DNA of 64,000 bases from Chitinasiproducens palmae (GCF_900095735.1 NZ_FNLO01000005.1:124001-188000), one strand, 5' to 3'; positions 15,955 to 25,568 are shown, counted from the stretch's first letter. Translations and numbers: made by a program. Notes: generated from the sequence alone by a model not told the origin.

Positions 15955-17172
15955 TCATTGCACCATTTGGTTCAGCTCGATGATCGGCAGCATCACCGAG
16001 AGCACGATGACCAGCACGATGCCGCCCATCGCGACGATCAACAGCGGTTCGAGCAGGCTGGTCAGGAACATCGTGCGCCGCTCCAGTTCGCTCGACTCGC
16101 CGGCCACCGCGCGGTCGAGCATCGCGGTGACGTCGCCAGTGGCCTCGCCCGAGCGGATCAGGTGCACGAGGACCGGCGGAAACACGTGCGTGCCGCCGAG
16201 CGCGCGCGACAGCGCAACGCCTTCACGCACCCGCACGATGGCTTCGTCGACGTGCCGCTTCATCACTTCGTTGTTCAACGTGTCGCCGGCCGCCTGCAGC
16301 GCGCGCAGGATCGGTACGCCGGCCGCCGACAGGATGGCCAGCGTGCTGGCGAAACGCACCGTGTTGTAGCCACGCACCAGGCGCCCGGCGAGCGGCAGGC
16401 GCAATAGACGGGCATGCCACGCATGGCGGATCGACGGCACGCGCAGCGCACGCCGCACCAGGAATACCAGCAGTGCGGTGCCGCCGAGCAGCGCCCACCA
16501 CGCCGAGCGGACGAAGCCGGACAGCGCCAGCATGATCACCGTGAGCAGCGGCAACGCCTGCTTGGTATTGACGAAGACGTTGACGACCTGCGGCACGACA
16601 TAGCTCAGCAGGAAGGTCACGATGCCGAAGGCGATCACCGTGACGATGCCGGGATACAGAAAGGCGAGCTGGATCTTCTGCTTGAGCGCGTTGCGCTGTT
16701 CGAGGTAGTCGGCCAGTCGCGCGAGCACCAGGCCGAGCCGGCCGGTGTGCTCGCCAGCCGAGACGATGGCCCGGTAGATGTCCGGAAAATCGCGGGCGTG
16801 CCATTGCAGCGCGCCGGCGAGCGACTGGCCGCCGACCACTTCCGCGCGGATCGCCGCGACCAGTTCCCGCACGTAGTCGCGTTCCGATTGTTCGGCCAGC
16901 ACGCTCAGCGCTTCGTCGAGCGGCAGGCCCGCCGTCAACAGGCTGGCCAGTTGGCGCGTCAGCAGCGCTTGTTCGCGCGCCGCCAGGCGTCGGCCAAAGC
17001 CGCCACGCCGCGCGGTGCCGGGCGCCTCGCTGCCGACGGCCGCCTCGACGGACAGCGGCGTCTGGCCCTGGCCGCGCAGAATGCCGCGCGCGGCGCGCGC
17101 GCTGTCGGCTTCCAGCACGCCGCGTCGCGTCTTGCCGTCGGCGCCGACCGATTCGTAGCGAAACGCCGGCAT
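15955..17172 (-). CDS. gspF: Type II secretion system inner-membrane protein GspF
   Basis: A 405-residue polytopic platform protein with two copies of the T2SSF cytoplasmic helical domain and three transmembrane helices. Recognisable are ALLTRQLASLLTAGLPLDEAL, FPDIYRAIVSAGEHTGRLG, the second-repeat pair FASTLAILSAAGVPILRAL and LIRSGEATGDVTAML, and the final helix ending ELNQMVQ. It starts two bases after the gspE stop. Length is as expected. Confidence 0.95.
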   Translation of the reverse strand: MPAFRYESVGADGKTRRGVLEADSARAARGILRGQGQTPLSVEAAVGSEAPGTARRGGFGRRLAAREQALLTRQLASLLTAGLPLDEALSVLAEQSERDYVRELVAAIRAEVVGGQSLAGALQWHARDFPDIYRAIVSAGEHTGRLGLVLARLADYLEQRNALKQKIQLAFLYPGIVTVIAFGIVTFLLSYVVPQVVNVFVNTKQALPLLTVIMLALSGFVRSAWWALLGGTALLVFLVRRALRVPSIRHAWHARLLRLPLAGRLVRGYNTVRFASTLAILSAAGVPILRALQAAGDTLNNEVMKRHVDEAIVRVREGVALSRALGGTHVFPPVLVHLIRSGEATGDVTAMLDRAVAGESSELERRTMFLTSLLEPLLIVAMGGIVLVIVLSVMLPIIELNQMVQ

Positions 17173-17174
17173 CG

Positions 17175-18620
17175 TCAGGTTCCGCCGGTCACGCGCAGGA
17201 CTTCCTCGCGCGACGTCGCACCGCTGGCCAGCCAGCGATCGGCATCCTCCCGCAGGGTGCGCATGCCGCGCGTGCGCGCCGCGGCGAGCAGCTCGGCGTC
17301 GCTGCGCTGTTCGTGCACGAGCGTGCGCAGGGCATCGTCGAGCACCAGCAGTTCGTAGACGCCGCGCCGTCCCTGGTAGCCGGTATCGCGGCACTGCGCG
17401 CAGCCGACCGGGTGCCAACTGCCGTCGCGTTCGACCTTGCAGGCCGGACAGAGCTGGCGGACCAGACGCTGCGCGAGCACGCCGAGCAGGCTCGAGGCCA
17501 GCAGGTAGGGCTCGACGCCCATGTCGGTCAGCCGCGTCACCGCCGAGGCGGCGTCGTTGGTGTGCAGCGTCGCCAGCACCAGGTGGCCGGTCAACGACGC
17601 CTGCACGGCGATCTGCGCGGTTTCGAGGTCGCGGATTTCGCCGATCATGATGATGTCGGGATCCTGCCGCAGGATCGAACGCAGCGCGCGCGCGAAGTTC
17701 ATGCCGATGCGGTCGTTCACCTGGGTCTGGCCGACGCCCGGGAGGTCGTATTCGATCGGATCCTCGACCGTCATGATGTTCGAGGCAGCGGTTTCGAGCC
17801 GCGACAGCGCCGCGTACAGCGTGGTCGTCTTGCCGGAACCGGTCGGCCCGGTGACCAGCACGATGCCGTGCGGGCGCGCGATCAACTGGTCGAAGCGCGC
17901 CAGCGTGGCCTCGCCCATGCCGAGCGCCTCGAGGTTGAGCCGCGCGGCATCCTTTTCGAGCATCCGCAGCACCGCGCGCTCGCCGTGCCCGGTCGGCAGG
18001 GTCGAGACCCGCACATCGAGCGCACGTCCGCCGACGCGCAGCGTGATGCGGCCGTCCTGCGGCAGCCGCTTCTCGGCGATGTCGAGTTGCGCCATGATCT
18101 TGATGCGCGAAATCAGCGCGCCGTGCAGCGCCTTGTTCGGCCGGACCACGTCGCGCAGCGTGCCGTCGACCCGGAAGCGCACGACCGACGCGTGCTCGAA
18201 CGGTTCGACGTGAATGTCCGAGGCGCCTTCCTTCGCGGCCTGCGTGAGCAGCGCGTTGATCATCCGGATGATCGGCGCGTCGTCCTCCGATTCGAGCAGG
18301 TCCTCGACCTCCGGAATGTCCTGCATCAGGCGCGACAGATCGACTTCGCCCTCGACCTCGCCAACCACCTGTGCCGCGCTGCCGTCGAGCGCCGCATAGG
18401 CACGGTTCAACGCGGTCGCCAACGCGTCGGCCTCGTGCCGCACCAGACGCAGCTTGCCGAAGCGCCGGCCGATTTCGGCCAGCGCCGAGGGCCGCGTGCG
18501 TTCGCTGATCCACACTTCCAGCCCGTCGGCATCCTGTGCGGCGATCAGCACCTGGCCCTGGCGTGCGAACGAGTAGGGCACCAGGCGCGTGGCCAGCGGA
18601 GACGGCCCGGCGGCAGTCAC
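17175..18620 (-). CDS. gspE: Type II secretion system ATPase GspE
   Basis: A 481-residue cytoplasmic hexameric ATPase powering pseudopilus assembly. An N-terminal GspL-binding domain is followed by the catalytic core: Walker A GPTGSGKTTT at about residue 258, the Asp box TVEDPIEYDLPGVGQ, Walker B RSILRQDPDIIMIGEIRD and the His box TGHLVLATLHTNDA. A four-Cys zinc motif is visible (LCPAC and GCAQC). The start is a GTG at 18620 overlapping the gspD stop (GTGA). Confidence 0.96.
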   Translation of the reverse strand: MTAAGPSPLATRLVPYSFARQGQVLIAAQDADGLEVWISERTRPSALAEIGRRFGKLRLVRHEADALATALNRAYAALDGSAAQVVGEVEGEVDLSRLMQDIPEVEDLLESEDDAPIIRMINALLTQAAKEGASDIHVEPFEHASVVRFRVDGTLRDVVRPNKALHGALISRIKIMAQLDIAEKRLPQDGRITLRVGGRALDVRVSTLPTGHGERAVLRMLEKDAARLNLEALGMGEATLARFDQLIARPHGIVLVTGPTGSGKTTTLYAALSRLETAASNIMTVEDPIEYDLPGVGQTQVNDRIGMNFARALRSILRQDPDIIMIGEIRDLETAQIAVQASLTGHLVLATLHTNDAASAVTRLTDMGVEPYLLASSLLGVLAQRLVRQLCPACKVERDGSWHPVGCAQCRDTGYQGRRGVYELLVLDDALRTLVHEQRSDAELLAAARTRGMRTLREDADRWLASGATSREEVLRVTGGT

Positions 18621-20956
18621 GGCCGCGAACCCGTCAGGTCGGGCCCGATCACCGGTGCCGAGCCGGGCGCGAGCGGCGCCGTAGCAACCGGCGGCGCCTG
18701 CACGGGCGCGCTCTGCACCGGGGCGGTCAACGGCGACGGCACCGCGGGGTTGAACGAGCCGAACGGCACGGTCTGCGGCGATACCGAGGCGGCGGGCGAC
18801 GGCACCGGCACCGTGCCATCCTTGATCAGCCGGTTGTCCGACTGGTAGTTCTCCGCGCGCATCCGCATGTAGTCATAGCGGCTCAGGGAGACCTGCTCGC
18901 TGATCTGCGCGTCGCGCAGAATGACCGGGCGCAGGAACACCATCAGGTTGCGCTTGTTGCGCGACTTCGTTTCTGAGCGGAACAGCGAGCCGATCAGCGG
19001 CAGATCGCCGAGCAGCGGCACCTTGCTGTTCGCGTTGCGGTAGTCGTCGCCGATCAGGCCGCCCAGCGCGATGATCGCGCCGTCGTCGCACAACACCGTC
19101 GACTGCAGCGCGCGCTTGTTGATCGTGTAGCCGCCAGCCTGACTGGCGGTGCTCGCGTCGACGCTCGAATCTTCCTGGTAGATCGCCAGCTTGATCGTGC
19201 CGTTCTGGCTGACCTGCGGCTTCACGTGCAGCATCACGCCCACATCGGTGCGCGAATAGGTGTTGAAGGTGGTCGGGTTGGTCGCGCTGGTCGTCGCCGT
19301 CGCATAGGAGCCGCTCGGGATCGGGATGTTCTGACCGACCAGGATCCGCGCTTCCTGATTGTCGAGCGTGATCAGGTTCGGCGTGGAGAGCACGTTGACG
19401 TCGCTGTTCGTCGACACCGCCTGGAGCAGGCCGCCGACGCCCAGGATGCTGCCGAAACGGTGCAGCAGACCGATGTTCAGGCCGTTGGCCAGGGTCGGAA
19501 TCGTCGCGCCGGTCGCGCCGGTGCTGTACGCAACGCCTGCCGTAGTCAGGTCGACGATGCTGTTCAGGCTGCCGGCGGTGACGTTGCTGTTGCCATAGAG
19601 AATGTTGTTGCCGCTCGACGACGTCACGCCGCCCTGCCACTGCACGCCCAGCGCGCCGGTGCGGGTAGTGGACACCTCCATGATCAGCGACTCGATATAG
19701 ATCTGAACCCGCCGCGCGTCCAACTGCTCGATGACGTTGCGCAGGTTGCGATAGACCGGCTCCGGCGCGGTGATGACCAGCGAATTGGTTGCCGCGTCGG
19801 CGGTGATCATGCCGCCGCTCTGATCGCCGCCGGACGCGTCGTTGCCCTGCGAACCATTCGTGCCGCTGCCCGTCAGCCCGCTCGACGCGTTGCTCATGCC
19901 GTTGCCGCCGAAGCCGCTGTTGCTGCCGCCGATGCCGCCGGACGGCAGCGGCGTGCTCGAACCGCCCAGGCTGCCATTGCTGCTACTGCTGCCGTTGCTG
20001 CCGGTGCCGAGTCCATTGCTGGTCGAGGACTGATTACCACCCGGCAAGGCACCGCCCTGCGTGCCCGAGGTGCCGCTGCCCTGGCCCATCATGCTGCGCA
20101 GCGTGCGGGCGAGGGTCGTCGCGTCGGCATTGCGCAGCGGTACCACATGGATGTTGCCGGGTTCCCGCGTCGGCGCGTCGAGCTTGGCGACGAGCGCCTT
20201 GGCCATTTTCAGGCGCTGCGGATTGCTGGCCCGCAGGATCACCGCGTTGATGCGGCTGTCGGCATTGACGTTGACCTTGAGCGTGGCGTCGGTGTTGCCG
20301 ATCATGCCCGGATCGAGCAGCTTCGCCGCGACCGCGGCGACGTCCACCGCGTTGGCGTTGGCCAGCGGCACCACCTCCACGTCCATGCCCGCGGCGCTGT
20401 CGACGCCGGCGATGATGCTGGCGATACGCCGTACATTGTCGGCGTAGTCGGTCACGACCAGCGTGTTGTTGCCGGGATAGGCCGCGACCGAATTGTTCGG
20501 CGAGACCAGCGGCCGCAGCACGGGCAGCAGGTTGTTCGCCGATTCGTTGCGCAGTTGGAAGACCTGCGTGACGATCTGGTCGCCGCGCGCCTGCGGCGCG
20601 TTGCCGACGAAAGTCGGCACGCCCTGCAGCTTCGCGTCCGCCTCCGGCACCACCTTCAGGACGCCATGATCGTTGAGCAGCGCGAAACCCTGCATGCGCA
20701 ACGACGCCTCAAGGGTCTTCAGTGCCTGCTCCGACGACACCGGCCGTTCCGAGACCAGATTCAACTGGCCCTTGACGCGGGGGTCGACGATGATCGTCTT
20801 GTTCGCCGCCGCGCCGATGGCGCGCGCAACCTGATCGATGTCCGCATTGACGAAATTGAGCACCACGTCCGCATGGGCGGTCTGGCTCAGCACGACGAAA
20901 GACAGTAGAACAGCGGCGCGCCCCAGACGCACTGCCGTCGATTTCTTGATGTCCAT
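18617..20956 (-). CDS. gspD: Type II secretion system secretin GspD
   Basis: A 779-residue outer-membrane secretin. A Sec signal peptide ends near AHA-DVVLNF; the start at 20956 is chosen for this. The N0 domain (VDPRVKGQLNLVSERPVS) and N1-N3 repeats follow. The N3 region holds a Gly/Ser/Asn-rich insertion of about 100 residues (near 300-400). The secretin domain contains VPLLGDLPLIGSLFRS. The C-terminus carries a Pro/Ala-rich tail of about 50 residues with repeated APVQ-like steps. First gene of the gspD-E-F transcript, divergent from the lytic transglycosylase gene. Confidence 0.96.
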   Translation of the reverse strand: MDIKKSTAVRLGRAAVLLSFVVLSQTAHADVVLNFVNADIDQVARAIGAAANKTIIVDPRVKGQLNLVSERPVSSEQALKTLEASLRMQGFALLNDHGVLKVVPEADAKLQGVPTFVGNAPQARGDQIVTQVFQLRNESANNLLPVLRPLVSPNNSVAAYPGNNTLVVTDYADNVRRIASIIAGVDSAAGMDVEVVPLANANAVDVAAVAAKLLDPGMIGNTDATLKVNVNADSRINAVILRASNPQRLKMAKALVAKLDAPTREPGNIHVVPLRNADATTLARTLRSMMGQGSGTSGTQGGALPGGNQSSTSNGLGTGSNGSSSSNGSLGGSSTPLPSGGIGGSNSGFGGNGMSNASSGLTGSGTNGSQGNDASGGDQSGGMITADAATNSLVITAPEPVYRNLRNVIEQLDARRVQIYIESLIMEVSTTRTGALGVQWQGGVTSSSGNNILYGNSNVTAGSLNSIVDLTTAGVAYSTGATGATIPTLANGLNIGLLHRFGSILGVGGLLQAVSTNSDVNVLSTPNLITLDNQEARILVGQNIPIPSGSYATATTSATNPTTFNTYSRTDVGVMLHVKPQVSQNGTIKLAIYQEDSSVDASTASQAGGYTINKRALQSTVLCDDGAIIALGGLIGDDYRNANSKVPLLGDLPLIGSLFRSETKSRNKRNLMVFLRPVILRDAQISEQVSLSRYDYMRMRAENYQSDNRLIKDGTVPVPSPAASVSPQTVPFGSFNPAVPSPLTAPVQSAPVQAPPVATAPLAPGSAPVIGPDLTGSRP

Positions 20957-21120
20957 ACCCGGTTTCAGCCTACGGCTGGCGATCACAAGCTGAAGGCTGG
21001 ATAGCGCCGCTTGCAAACATATGAGTTGTCAGGTCCGCGCGCAAAGATACACCGGCTTTGTGAAATGAAACACTATTTCCGTGACGCACCGGAAAACGTT
21101 GCTTTCCGCTCGTTTCCGGA

Positions 21121-21148
21121 TTGCCTCGTCCCCCTGCGTTGGTAAGAT
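21121..21148 (+). promoter_or_regulatory. Putative promoter of the lytic transglycosylase gene
   Basis: TTGCCT at 21121-21126, a 16-bp spacer and TAAGAT at 21143-21148, about 36 bp before the start codon. Both boxes are near consensus. Confidence 0.45.
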
Positions 21149-21184
21149 AGCGGCGCATGCGCCCGCCGGCGTTCCGTGACATCC

Positions 21185-21667
21185 ATGTCCCGTCTTTCCA
21201 ATTCCTTTCTTGCTCGCAGTGCCCGCCTGGGCAGTGCGTTGCGTCTGCTTTGCGCCGCGGCCGTCGCGCTCGGGGCCGCGCCGACGCACGCGCAGGACTG
21301 TTTCCAGGCCGCAGCGGAATATCAGGGCGTCAATCCGCTGATCCTGCGCGCGATTGCCTGGCAGGAATCGCGCGCCGATGCGGCGGCGATGAATCGCAAT
21401 GCGAACGGTACGGTCGACTACGGGCTGATGCAGATCAACTCGGTACACCTCCGGCGGCTCCAGACCTACGGCATCTCGAAAGACAAGCTGATGGAGCCCT
21501 GCGCCAATATCTATATTGCCGCCTGGCACCTGCGCAGCAAGATGAACCGCTACGGCAACACGTGGGAAGCGGTTGGCGCCTATCACTCGGAGACACCGAG
21601 CCTGCGCGACAGCTACGCGCGGCAGATCATCGCGATCCTCCAGCGCTGGCAGGTGATGCCGCGCTAG
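21185..21667 (+). CDS. Periplasmic lytic transglycosylase (SLT domain, IagB-like)
   Basis: A 160-residue protein with a Sec signal peptide (cleavage near THA-QDCF) and one SLT goose-lysozyme-type domain. The catalytic Glu is in AIAWQESRAD; GLMQINSVH, NIYIAAWHL and the C-terminal AVGAYHS complete the fold. Cys residues flanking the domain may form a disulfide. Small enzymes of this kind open peptidoglycan locally for secretion systems and pili. Its position divergent from gspD suggests a role in inserting the type II secretin, but that is inference. A GTG at 21176 is an alternative start. Confidence 0.88.
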   Translation: MSRLSNSFLARSARLGSALRLLCAAAVALGAAPTHAQDCFQAAAEYQGVNPLILRAIAWQESRADAAAMNRNANGTVDYGLMQINSVHLRRLQTYGISKDKLMEPCANIYIAAWHLRSKMNRYGNTWEAVGAYHSETPSLRDSYARQIIAILQRWQVMPR

Positions 21668-22111
21668 GCGCCCATCGGGGTCCGAACCATGCGGGCATGG
21701 TCAGGCGGGGGCGCACAGCCGTCGGCATGAGCCGGCACGATTGGGCCGCGGCCCGGGAATCGCGAATCGCGGGCCGATCGAAGCATCGCGGCGGCTGGTT
21801 GTCCCGCTCGGCGCGCGTCGAGGGCAGGACGGTACGAAAGCGACGGCTGCTATCAAGCAGGCCGGGCCAAGCCGGCCGCCCTCCGAGCCGATCGCGGAGC
21901 GGGATCACGCGGTGACGCGGCCAGCGTCTGAATGCAGGAGGACGGGCAAGGGTCCGCGCGCCCCGGTCTGCGCCGCGCCGACACGGCTTGCTGGCCCGTC
22001 AGGGGCGCGCAGGCCGTCCTTGAACGAGCCACGAGCGGTGCGCCGGTGTTGCAGATGAGCGGCCGTCGGGCGGCCGCCCGGTAAAGGGGGATGGAAACGG
22101 AAACGCAAACG
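21668..22111. other. Spacer between the transglycosylase and HU genes, nothing recognised
   Basis: About 440 bp between the convergent genes. Only low-complexity Arg/Ala-rich frames are visible and no RNA gene was identified apart from the HU terminator at its right end. Confidence 0.45.
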
Positions 22112-22151
22112 GAGACGGCCCCCGGGCGCAATGCGCCACGGGGGCCGTCTC
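22112..22151 (-). terminator. Terminator of the HU gene
   Basis: A perfect inverted repeat GAGACGGCCCC/GGGGCCGTCTC with a 17-18-base loop lies 16 bp after the HU stop. On the minus strand it is followed by a T-rich run (CGTTTGCGTTTCCGTTT). Confidence 0.75.
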
Positions 22152-22166
22152 GACGCTGGAAAGCGG

Positions 22167-22445
22167 TTACTTGCTGTTGACCGCGTCCTTGAAACTCTTG
22201 CCGGCCGTGAACTTGGCCGTCTTCGCCGCCGCGATCTTGATGGTCTCGCCGGTCTTCGGATTCCGGCCTTCCCGTTCGCTGCGTTCGCCGAGCGAGAACG
22301 TGCCGAAGCCAACCAGCTGAACGCTGTCGTTAGCGGCGACACTGGTCTTCACGACCTCGACAAAGGCGTCGATCGTCTGTCCGACCTGGCCCTTGTTCTG
22401 ACCGGTCTTCTCGGCCACGGCGTCGATGAGTTCCTGTTTGTTCAT
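22167..22445 (-). CDS. HU family DNA-binding protein
   Basis: A 92-residue nucleoid-associated protein. It shows the helical dimer part ([15 protein letters not shown]), the [22 protein letters not shown] arm region with the conserved RNP of the DNA-wrapping beta ribbon, and the closing [13 protein letters not shown] strong AAGGAG ribosome-binding site precedes the ATG at 22445. A possible promoter on the minus strand (TTGAGA and TATCAT, 22672-22646) has a short 15-bp spacer. The gene is monocistronic with its own terminator; whether it is HU-beta or another paralogue cannot be told. Confidence 0.93.
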   Translation of the reverse strand: MNKQELIDAVAEKTGQNKGQVGQTIDAFVEVVKTSVAANDSVQLVGFGTFSLGERSEREGRNPKTGETIKIAAAKTAKFTAGKSFKDAVNSK

Positions 22446-22863
22446 AAGGCTCCTTCCGAAAGGTTATTGTTTGACTGCTTGCCGGGCGATACCGACCTTG
22501 GTCGATCGCTCCTGCCAGGCAAGGCAGACGAGTGCAAAGGCGAACCCTGTGGCCGCCGTCCGATCCGGCCGCACGGTCGTGCGATTCACCACACCGCCGT
22601 GCCACCTGGCTTGCAACGATCTCAACTCGTCTGTTAGCGGCTCACATGATACACGTGCCAACGGCGTCTCAACCGGGCGGCGCCGGAGGCCGGTTCGACA
22701 AGGCGCACCGGGCTATCTTAGCCTACTGGCGTGCGCCATTGCCGCGCGCCGGATCGAGCGCGGTGTCGCACACCGTCCGCGACGGTTCGCGACGGTTGCC
22801 GGTAGCGACTGTCTCACCGAGGTACCGCAGCTTGGCGTCTTGTTCACCCCTCCGATCGGCACC
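22446..22863. other. Spacer between the divergent HU and mnmC genes
   Basis: About 420 bp holding the promoters of both genes. The mnmC reading frame stays open throughout this spacer, but its translation bears no resemblance to the N-terminus of MnmC, and overlap with the HU leader argues against coding. Confidence 0.5.
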
Positions 22864-24999
22864 GTGACGAACAGCGAATTCTCTCCATCCCCGCCGGCGC
22901 CGCATGCGCTCGACGGCATTGCCAGCCGCGGCGCCGATTGCTTCCTGTCGGCGTTGCGGGCCTGGCGGCAGCAGGCGCGCAGGGCGATCACGATCCTCGA
23001 CGTCAGCGTGGACGGGCCGCCCGGCAATGGCCTCGATGGCGCGCTCGCATGGCTTGCGGCCGAACACGCCCGGCCGGCATGGACCACTGTTGCGCCGGAC
23101 GGTGGATCGGTCCCACCCCCGCCCGTGCTCCATTACGTGGTCGCGGTATCGGACGATTTACCGGCATCGGCGTGGCAAGCGCTTGATGTGCGCATCCGGA
23201 CGACGTTCGCGCGGCCGGACGCAGATGCAGCCAGACGCGCGCCGCCACGCCGTGGCGATGCAAGCGCCCACCACAACCAAGCCGCGGCGCTGCGGCTGGC
23301 CTTGCCCGGGCTGCACCGCTTTGCCTCGGACAGCGGCCACCTGACGTTAACGATCGCCACCGGCAAGCAACCGGAGATGACAGGCGCACTGCGGCTGCGG
23401 GCCGACCTGATCCTGCTTACCGGTCGCGCACCCGTCAGCCCGGCGCTCGCACGCGCGCTTGCCCGTCTTGCCGATGAGGACGCTGTATTGAGCGCGGCGA
23501 CGCTGGACGCCGCCAGCCACGATGCGTTGCAGGCCGCCGGCTTTGCATTTGCCCGGCAGCACGGCGCAGCCACGGTCGGCCCCGCAGGGAAATCCGCAGT
23601 CACGCCGGCGCTTACCTCCGAGGTTACCCCCGAGCTTATGCCCGTGGTTATGCCACTCCTGGCGCGTTTCGCGCCACGCTGGCGGGTGCGACGTCATCCG
23701 CCACCACGGCCAGTCGCGACGGCGCCCGCGGCGACAGACCGTGGTCCGACGGAACCGGACCGCGAGCAAGGCGTCGACGAATCCGCCTCGGCACGCGACA
23801 GGCCGGACCGTCCCTGGCGAACCGTGCGGCGCGGCCGCGCAATCGTCATTGGTGCGGGCGTGGCAGGCACGGCGCTCACTGAGCGACTGGCGGCGACCGG
23901 CTGGGACGTGCAACTGTTCGAGCGCGATCGCAGCGTCGGGCAAGGTGCGTCGGGCAATCCAGCCGGGGTTTTCCATCCCGCCCTGGCCCTGGCGGAGACG
24001 CCGCTCACGCGTCTGAGCCGTGCCGCTTTCGCGCTGGCGCTGCAACGCTGGCCAGCGCTGGTCCGCCACGGGCTCGAATGGCATCCCGACGGGCTGATAC
24101 AACTGGATCCAGACGGGACCCTCCTCGCTGCCTGCCAGCGCCTCGGCTGGGATCCTGCCTTGGTCGCATCGCTCGATGCGCAAGCCGCCTCGTCGCTGCT
24201 TGGCGTGCCCGTCGCCGGCTCGAGCATCTACCTGCGCGAAGCCGGCTGGCTGGCGCCCGCGTCGCTCTGCCAGGCCAATGTGGCTGCGGCAGGACTGCGC
24301 GCGCAGTTGCAGCTGGGCGTACAGGTGGCCGCGCTGCGGCAGAGCCCGTTCGGCAGTTGGCAAGCCTTCGACCCGGCCGGCCAGTGTCTGGCAACCGCCG
24401 ACGTCGCGTTGATTGCCAATGCCGGCGATGCAGCACGCCTGCTCGAACCGCCGAACGCGCCCGTGGAAGCCTTCCGCGGCCAGATCAGCCGGTTCGAAGT
24501 CGGTCCGGCACCGCGCCTGCCGCTGATTGGCGAAGGCTACGTCTCGGCATGCGAGGGCGGCTTCATCGCCGGCGCGAGTTACGCGCGCGGGGACGATACG
24601 TCGATCACGCTGGCCGATCACCTCGGCAACCTGTCACGGGCTGCCGGACTGTCGCCGGCCTTCGGCGCGCTTGCCGCGGACGACATCGCTGGCGGCCGGG
24701 CCGGCGTACGGAGCACGGTCTCCGATCACTTGCCGATGATCGGCCAGATCGCGGACCTGCATGCGGCGCGACGTGCGGCGGAACGCTTGCAGGGCGCCCG
24801 TCTTGCCGACATACCGCGCTGTCCAGGACTGTACGGCGCCTACGCCTTCGGTTCCCGCGGTCTCCTCTGGTCGGTACTGGCCGCCGAAGCGATCGTTGCA
24901 CTGCTCGATGGCAGTCCGGCGCCCGTCGAGGCGCCATTGCTCGATGCAATCGACCCGGCGCGCTTTGCGGTACGTGCGCTTCGCAACCGTTCACTTTGA
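22864..24999 (+). CDS. mnmC: MnmC-type tRNA-modification protein with an eroded methyltransferase half
   Basis: A 711-residue protein. MnmC normally removes the carboxymethyl group from cmnm5s2U34 of tRNA (FAD domain) and methylates the product (SAM domain). Here the C-terminal half is intact: FAD motif VIGAGVAGTALTERLAATGWDVQLFERD at about 330, GASGNPAGVFHPALA, GVRSTVSDHLPMIGQ and FGSRGLLWSVLAAE. The N-terminal half keeps only a rough outline. The E-GFGTGLNF SAM motif is replaced by ASRGADCFLSAL, DGFAP by TGRAPVSP, and the first 60 or so residues are missing. A 12-bp repeat and a Pro/Ala linker join the halves. The GTG start at 22864 is uncertain. Confidence 0.85.
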   Translation: MTNSEFSPSPPAPHALDGIASRGADCFLSALRAWRQQARRAITILDVSVDGPPGNGLDGALAWLAAEHARPAWTTVAPDGGSVPPPPVLHYVVAVSDDLPASAWQALDVRIRTTFARPDADAARRAPPRRGDASAHHNQAAALRLALPGLHRFASDSGHLTLTIATGKQPEMTGALRLRADLILLTGRAPVSPALARALARLADEDAVLSAATLDAASHDALQAAGFAFARQHGAATVGPAGKSAVTPALTSEVTPELMPVVMPLLARFAPRWRVRRHPPPRPVATAPAATDRGPTEPDREQGVDESASARDRPDRPWRTVRRGRAIVIGAGVAGTALTERLAATGWDVQLFERDRSVGQGASGNPAGVFHPALALAETPLTRLSRAAFALALQRWPALVRHGLEWHPDGLIQLDPDGTLLAACQRLGWDPALVASLDAQAASSLLGVPVAGSSIYLREAGWLAPASLCQANVAAAGLRAQLQLGVQVAALRQSPFGSWQAFDPAGQCLATADVALIANAGDAARLLEPPNAPVEAFRGQISRFEVGPAPRLPLIGEGYVSACEGGFIAGASYARGDDTSITLADHLGNLSRAAGLSPAFGALAADDIAGGRAGVRSTVSDHLPMIGQIADLHAARRAAERLQGARLADIPRCPGLYGAYAFGSRGLLWSVLAAEAIVALLDGSPAPVEAPLLDAIDPARFAVRALRNRSL
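23608..23655. repeat. 12-bp tandem repeat, four degenerate copies, in mnmC
   Basis: Four 12-base units at 23608, 23620, 23632 and 23644, such as GAGGTTACCCCC and GAGCTTATGCCC, encode ALTS-EVTP-ELMP-VVMP in the linker between the two MnmC domains. Confidence 0.85.
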
Positions 25000-25019
25000 C
25001 GCTTTGGCAGGTTGCGAAG
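24979..25019 (+). other. Inverted repeat across the mnmC stop codon
   Basis: CTTCGCAACC at 24979-24988 and GGTTGCGAAG at 25010-25019 form a perfect 10-bp stem with a 21-base loop around the stop at 24997. There is no T-run, so it is more likely an mRNA 3'-end stabiliser or weak terminator. Confidence 0.5.
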
Positions 25020-25201
25020 GGTCGTCGCGCCTGTGGGTAACTATGTTCGTAACCTCGTTACCCACTGTGTGCGAAAAGTGCATAAGCAGCTTCTTCGCTG
25101 TTCCCTTTCGGATCTTGTCCACCCTTCCCAGCGCGCCCCCCACACCTTCCCCCTCTGGTTTTGAATTCTCCAAGTCGTTGAAGCAAAAGAACTAATAAGC
25201 C

Positions 25202-25243
25202 TTATCCACAGGAAGGCAGCGACATTGTTAACTACTATTCTGT
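25202..25243 (+). repeat. Origin-region module, copy 1 (DnaA box plus 19-bp element)
   Basis: TTATCCACAG followed, after a non-conserved stretch, by TTGTTAACTACTATTCTGT at 25225-25243. The same arrangement with identical spacing recurs 367 bp downstream. Confidence 0.9.
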
Positions 25244-25568
25244 TTACCAGTAAGAAAAGTGATAACAGCGTGCTCGACACCTGCCGAAGTGTTGACAACC
25301 CTTCAAGCCCGGTCCGTAGCTCGCCCAAACCGAAAAGACCTGGCGGTAAACACAGGTAGACAGCGTTGTCACCCCAAGCCGCTTCGCGCACCCCTCATGC
25401 TGTGGAAAACTGCCTTGTCGAGGTGGGAAAAACGGTGGAGGTAAACTGGGTAACCACGCCAGGGGAACACTTCACAAAAAGTTGTTCTTTTTCATCCCCA
25501 ACGGTCACACCGTTTTTCGGCCTGTTTACCCGTCTGGTAAGTGTTTGTCCGCGATCGGCTTTTGTGTG

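Noticed and set aside
17313-20908. Plus-strand open frames of 511 and 560 codons opposite gspE and gspD
   Set aside because: Antisense shadows of clear secretion genes with biased composition and no ribosome-binding sites.
22426-22863. In-frame N-terminal extension of mnmC
   Set aside because: It overlaps the HU start and leader, and the translation shows none of the conserved MnmC N-terminal residues.
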